Source: Listeria_A hofi
GTDB taxonomy: Bacteria; Bacillota; Bacilli; Lactobacillales; Listeriaceae
DNA length: 64,000 nucleotides
Direction of reading: 5' to 3'
NCBI RefSeq assembly: GCF_963575615.1
Contig: NZ_CAUYTL010000001.1
Location: 124,001-188,000 of the forward strand
Position 1 is the stretch's first letter, and each line of letters opens with the position of its first letter. The translations under genes and the position numbers were made by a program. This document shows positions 60,581 to 64,000 of the stretch, piece after piece. Under the pieces are notes generated by a model. That model made no database searches. It saw nothing but the letters and a program-made list of their open reading frames with translations, and was not told where the DNA came from.

Positions 60581-61747
60581 TTATTGATTTCGACGGTTTC
60601 TATTGCGAATAAATGCTGGCACTTCTACATCAAGATTTTGGCGTTGTTCTTCTACTTGAGGCTGCGCTTGTTGTTCTTCTGGTTTTTGCTGTTGCGGAGC
60701 GTTTGTATCTTCTTTTACCGCATATCCTGGGCGATTGACTTGAATCGCTGCATTGGGACGACTTTGTGCTTGGGCTTGTTGTTTCGCTTGCGCCGCCTCA
60801 TCAAAGCCAGTTGCGATGACCGTTACAATAAGCTCTTCTTGCAAATCATCATTGATAACTGAACCAAAAATCATATTTACATCCTCATCAGATGCTGAGG
60901 ATACAATCTCGGCTGCCTCTTGTACTTCATATAAGCTCAAGTTTGAGCCACCAGTGATATTCATTAGTACACCTTTCGCTCCATCAATAGATGTTTCCAG
61001 CAAAGGAGATGAGATTGCTTTTTTTGCAGCATCGGCAGCGCGGTTTTCACCGGTTCCAATCCCGATTCCCATCAATGCCGAACCACGATTTGTCATAATT
61101 GTTTTCACATCAGCAAAATCCAAGTTGATTAATCCTGGAACAGCAATTAAGTCAGATATACCCTGAACACCTTGACGTAAAACATTATCAGCTTCACGGA
61201 ACGCTTCTAACATCGGTGTATTTTTATCAACAATTTGCAATAACCGATCATTTGGAATAACGATAAGCGTGTCTACTGCTTCTTTCATTGCTTCGGTTCC
61301 AAGTGCTGCTTGCTTCGTACGTTTTGGACCCTCAAAGCCAAATGGACGTGTAACAACACCTACTGTTAAAGCTCCCATTTCTTTGGCAATCGTTGCGATA
61401 ACTGGTGCTGCACCAGTTCCAGTTCCACCACCCATACCTGCTGTTACGAAAACCATATCCGCACCTTTTAGCGCTTCTTCAATCATTTCACGACTTTCTT
61501 CCGCAGCTTTCTTACCAATTTCAGGAACAGCTCCTGCTCCTAATCCGCGTGTTAATTTCGTACCAATTTGTAAGTGAACCTCTGCTTTGGAAAGATTCAA
61601 AGCTTGTGCATCCGTATTTGCTGCGACAAAATCGACACCTTGGACACCATGTTCAATCATTCGGTTGACAGCATTGTTTCCGCCGCCACCGATTCCGATT
61701 ACTTTAATTGTTGCTAAGCTTTCTGCACTCGTGTCAAAATCTAACAT
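60581..61747 (-). CDS. ftsZ: Cell division protein FtsZ
   Basis: Tubulin-like GTPase forming the Z ring; 388 residues. GIGGGGNNAVNRM (18-30), tubulin signature AGMGGGTGTGAAPVIA (about 102-117), T7 loop NLDFADVKTIM, a Gln/Pro/Glu-rich spacer (about 315-375) and the conserved C-terminal peptide DVEVPAFIRNRNRR that binds FtsA and SepF. ATG 61747 follows AGGAGG. Cotranscribed after ftsA (45-base gap). Confidence 0.98.
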   Translation of the reverse strand: MLDFDTSAESLATIKVIGIGGGGNNAVNRMIEHGVQGVDFVAANTDAQALNLSKAEVHLQIGTKLTRGLGAGAVPEIGKKAAEESREMIEEALKGADMVFVTAGMGGGTGTGAAPVIATIAKEMGALTVGVVTRPFGFEGPKRTKQAALGTEAMKEAVDTLIVIPNDRLLQIVDKNTPMLEAFREADNVLRQGVQGISDLIAVPGLINLDFADVKTIMTNRGSALMGIGIGTGENRAADAAKKAISSPLLETSIDGAKGVLMNITGGSNLSLYEVQEAAEIVSSASDEDVNMIFGSVINDDLQEELIVTVIATGFDEAAQAKQQAQAQSRPNAAIQVNRPGYAVKEDTNAPQQQKPEEQQAQPQVEEQRQNLDVEVPAFIRNRNRRNQ

Positions 61748-61792
61748 ACTATTTGCCTCCTAATTTTACCTTTTTAACGAAAACACTTGCTT

Positions 61793-63067
61793 CTAATCGA
61801 AAAATGCACCAAAAAAATTCTTCATCTTAGTAGAAACTTTCTCTTCTTCTGTTTTCTTTGGCTTTTGTTTTGGTTGAGAATATTGTTCTTCATTTCCCTC
61901 TATCACTTCAGGTGGCTCCGTATTTAGGATCCGTCCCTCTTTTTCAGCCATTTGATAGGCATATTTTATCAATCCAACTGCGGTGGTAAAACTTGGTTCA
62001 CGAACACCAATATAATCTGGAATAGCTAATCTCACATGCGCCTGAAATACTTTTCCAGCAAGGTCGATTGCGCCCGGAATAGCCATCGTGCCACCCGTTA
62101 ATACATAACCGCCTGGCAAATGAGCTTTACCAACACGTGCGAGCTCTTCCAATGTCAATGTGTAGATTTCTTCCATACGCGCCTCAATAATATCCGCCAC
62201 TTCTAATTGCGTGAAATGTTGTTGCTGATCACTACCGATAACATCAATGCCAAATGCAATATCAGCAGAAGCATCGTCGTAAAAAGCGTACCCTTGTTCT
62301 AACTTCACTTTTTCGGCGTTTGCTGTAGACGTATTTAAACCAAGAGATAAATCTTTCGTCACATGATCTCCACCAACCGGTAAAACGGTCGTATACGTTA
62401 ATTTCCCATGTTCAAAAACGCTAATCGTTGTTGTTCCAGCACCAATATTAATAAGTGCCGTACCAAATTCTTTATCATCATCTGTTAAAGAAACCGAGCC
62501 TTCTGCAAGAGGTTGAAGCACAATATCTGTAATTTCTAGACCTGCACGTTCTACGCAACGTAGCGTATTATGTAGAATCGCTTTTGAGCCTGTAACCAAA
62601 GTTCCTTCCATTTCCAAACGAACGCCAATCATTCCTCTTGGGTTAACACCTTCAAAACCATCGACCACATATTGGTCTGGAATCACATTAATAATTTCTC
62701 TATTTGGTGCCACGGAAACAACTTGCGCTGAATCAATAACATTCCATACATCATCATCCGTAATTTCACGATTTTCACCGTTGATAGCAACAACACCGCG
62801 ACATGGTTCTAATCTCACTTGGTTAGAAACAATCCCAACAATAACTTGCGAAATATGCACACCTACCATACGTTCTGCTTGTTCAATGGCTTTTTTTATG
62901 GATTCAACGGTTTTATCAATATCAACAATAACGCCTTTTTTTACACCTTGCGACGCGACATTGCCCACACCGATAATATTGAGTCTGTCATTGGCCATTT
63001 CCGCAATAATAACTTTTATAGCTGATGTTCCAATGTCTAAGCTTACGTAAATTTCGTTTTCTCCCAC
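61793..63067 (-). CDS. ftsA: Cell division protein FtsA
   Basis: Actin-like membrane tether of FtsZ, 424 residues. YVSLDIGTSAIKVIIAE (phosphate 1), the 1C domain following, GTALINIGAGTTTISVFE (phosphate 2), LPGGYVLTGGTMAIPG (adenosine). C-terminal amphipathic helix EKVSTKMKNFFGAFFD binds the membrane. GTG 63067 follows AAGGAGGTG by seven bases. Confidence 0.97.
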   Translation of the reverse strand: MGENEIYVSLDIGTSAIKVIIAEMANDRLNIIGVGNVASQGVKKGVIVDIDKTVESIKKAIEQAERMVGVHISQVIVGIVSNQVRLEPCRGVVAINGENREITDDDVWNVIDSAQVVSVAPNREIINVIPDQYVVDGFEGVNPRGMIGVRLEMEGTLVTGSKAILHNTLRCVERAGLEITDIVLQPLAEGSVSLTDDDKEFGTALINIGAGTTTISVFEHGKLTYTTVLPVGGDHVTKDLSLGLNTSTANAEKVKLEQGYAFYDDASADIAFGIDVIGSDQQQHFTQLEVADIIEARMEEIYTLTLEELARVGKAHLPGGYVLTGGTMAIPGAIDLAGKVFQAHVRLAIPDYIGVREPSFTTAVGLIKYAYQMAEKEGRILNTEPPEVIEGNEEQYSQPKQKPKKTEEEKVSTKMKNFFGAFFD

Positions 63068-63402
63068 TTATCGGCACCTCCTTCAGTTCATAGTCTGTCT
63101 TGCTTCTATTTGTCTACTTGCAAAATTCAGTAGTAAGTTTTATTTAGATAGTCATTTTTAATGGTTGGTGTTTGCCTTTTAAGATTTCCCTTTTTAACAA
63201 ACATTATAGTATTGATACAAGATACACTATTCATACAACACATATCTACAGTCTACACCAAGAAGCATAGTAATAAAAGCACAAAGAATATTTTTTAACA
63301 GTTTTTTAGCTTTTTTTTCAATTCGGTGCTAAAAGCGGAACATGCATTCTCATAGCATGTCCGAATTGTGTAGTAAATCATACGCTTTTGTTAGTCGGAC
63401 AA
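63068..63402. other. divIB-ftsA intergenic region
   Basis: 335 bases without a gene. On the minus strand there is a perfect TATAAT (63203-63208) without a good -35, and a terminator-like hairpin near divIB (63331-63363). These suggest that ftsA-ftsZ has its own promoter here. Confidence 0.45.
63331..63363 (-). terminator. Terminator candidate after divIB
   Basis: Minus-strand CGGACATGC/GCATGTTCCG stem (one bulge) with an 8-9 base loop, followed by CTTTT. Flanking CAATTCGG/CCGAATTG could extend an alternative fold. Confidence 0.5.
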
Positions 63403-64000
63403 TCAATTTTTCTTTTGTAATGCAGCGTTCTCTTCTTTGTCTTTTAAGTACGTTCGAAAATAAGAACCTATTTCTAAATCAATGATTCCCTTTTGATTAT
63501 CTTTTAGCTGGGCAACGATAGATGGATAGTGGATCATTTTTTCGGCAAAAGTTGAAATGGTGGCAGAGACTTCATTACCATCGTTCATATATAGCCTAAT
63601 ATGCTCGTCATCGCTTTTTGTTGGCGCAGAATGAACCTCTGAGATGGATAATAGGACACCTTCTGGGAGTTGATTTAACTGTGCCACCATATCTTTTAAA
63701 ACTTGTCCATTTTTGAACCCGCTAAAAATAGGGTTATTACCAATTGGGAACTGCTTCGGTTGTGTCGTCAGTAGTTTACCGGTTTCTAGAATATCAAAGT
63801 ACTGACCGTTCTTCTCTTGATATCCAATTGTTTTATTTTCTGTGATATGGACGCGCAATGAGTTGAGTCCTTGTAGTTCAATCGTTGCTTTTTTAATTAG
63901 CGGATTTTTTTCTAGTAACTTACTGCTTTTTGACTTATTAATACCAAAAACAAAATCATCTAAATTCAAATTCCCCTCGTTCAAAATCGTTTGTTCATCT
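63403..64000 (-). CDS. divIB: Cell division protein DivIB/FtsQ, N-terminal part outside window
   Basis: The frame is open to the window edge, so the first residues (cytoplasmic tail and membrane helix) are missing. What remains starts inside the POTRA region (NLNLDDFVFGINKSKSSKLLEKNPLIKKATIELQGLNSLRVHITE) and continues with the beta domain (GYQEKNGQYFDILETGKLLTT, LPEGVLLSISEVH, IIDLEIGSYFRTYL), typical of DivIB. A TTG at 63984 is only an internal codon. Located before ftsA as in other Firmicutes. Confidence 0.88.
   Translation of the reverse strand, partial: DEQTILNEGNLNLDDFVFGINKSKSSKLLEKNPLIKKATIELQGLNSLRVHITENKTIGYQEKNGQYFDILETGKLLTTQPKQFPIGNNPIFSGFKNGQVLKDMVAQLNQLPEGVLLSISEVHSAPTKSDDEHIRLYMNDGNEVSATISTFAEKMIHYPSIVAQLKDNQKGIIDLEIGSYFRTYLKDKEENAALQKKN

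Noticed and set aside
63403..63984. Taking TTG 63984 as the start of divIB
   Set aside because: The frame is open to the window edge and the protein would lack its membrane helix; the gene is simply cut by the window.

Overview
The window reads as chromosomal DNA of a Listeria-like Firmicute (Listeriaceae). The gene order gpsA-der-rpsA-cmk, recS-ypbB-fer-ribU, resDE-rluB-scpBA-lysA-pnp-xerD-fur-fhu, zwf, ilvDBNC-leuABCD-ilvA, and cspB-dapF-ileS-divIVA-ylmHG-sepF-ylmE-ftsZ-ftsA-divIB follows the backbone I know from Listeria monocytogenes, but several genes expected between these blocks are absent (for example deoB/drm between pnp and xerD). This suggests a Listeria lineage other than L. monocytogenes; that placement is inferred from recalled synteny and was not tested by a search. 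I see no prophage, insertion sequence, CRISPR array, tRNA or rRNA.

Layout: bases 1-23,800 are almost entirely minus strand. They hold a frameshifted tyrosine phosphatase, gpsA, der, ribosomal protein S1, cmk, an asparaginase, the ypbB-recS-ypbD-ypbE cluster, divergent ferredoxin, ribU under an FMN riboswitch, resDE, rluB, scpAB, lysA, pnp, xerD, fur, and the fhuD-fhuB-fhuG uptake genes. A divergent fhuC-reductase unit shares the Fur-controlled intergenic region with fhuD. Bases 26,800-40,200 are the accessory part: an orphan HNH-associated-repeat protein, a self-regulated ABC exporter with a TetR repressor, nudF, xpaC-telA, two GNAT acetyltransferases, dinB, an SDR, rnz, zwf, yueI, an unlisted 46-residue membrane peptide and a DUF6884-like protein. 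Diverged intergenic repeats lie here.

Bases 40,300-51,900 are the plus-strand branched-chain amino acid operon. It has a strong promoter, CodY-like and cre-like sites, a 15-codon Ile/Val/Leu-rich leader peptide and overlapping terminator/antiterminator helices. Bases 51,900-64,000 are minus strand: cspB with a long structured leader, a PAP2 phosphatase, dapF, ileS with a T-box leader, divIVA and the division cluster up to a divIB gene cut by the window edge.

The best leads are RNA-level. Two 124-125 nt elements, one between rpsA and der and one between ilvC and leuA, share an inner sequence, lie in the sense direction of their flanking genes, and have outer stems that differ in sequence but remain paired. 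The cspB leader has a 23-bp helix that is complete only on the cspB strand because of G-U pairs. ylmG appears to start at AUU. The first gene is broken at an A8 run.
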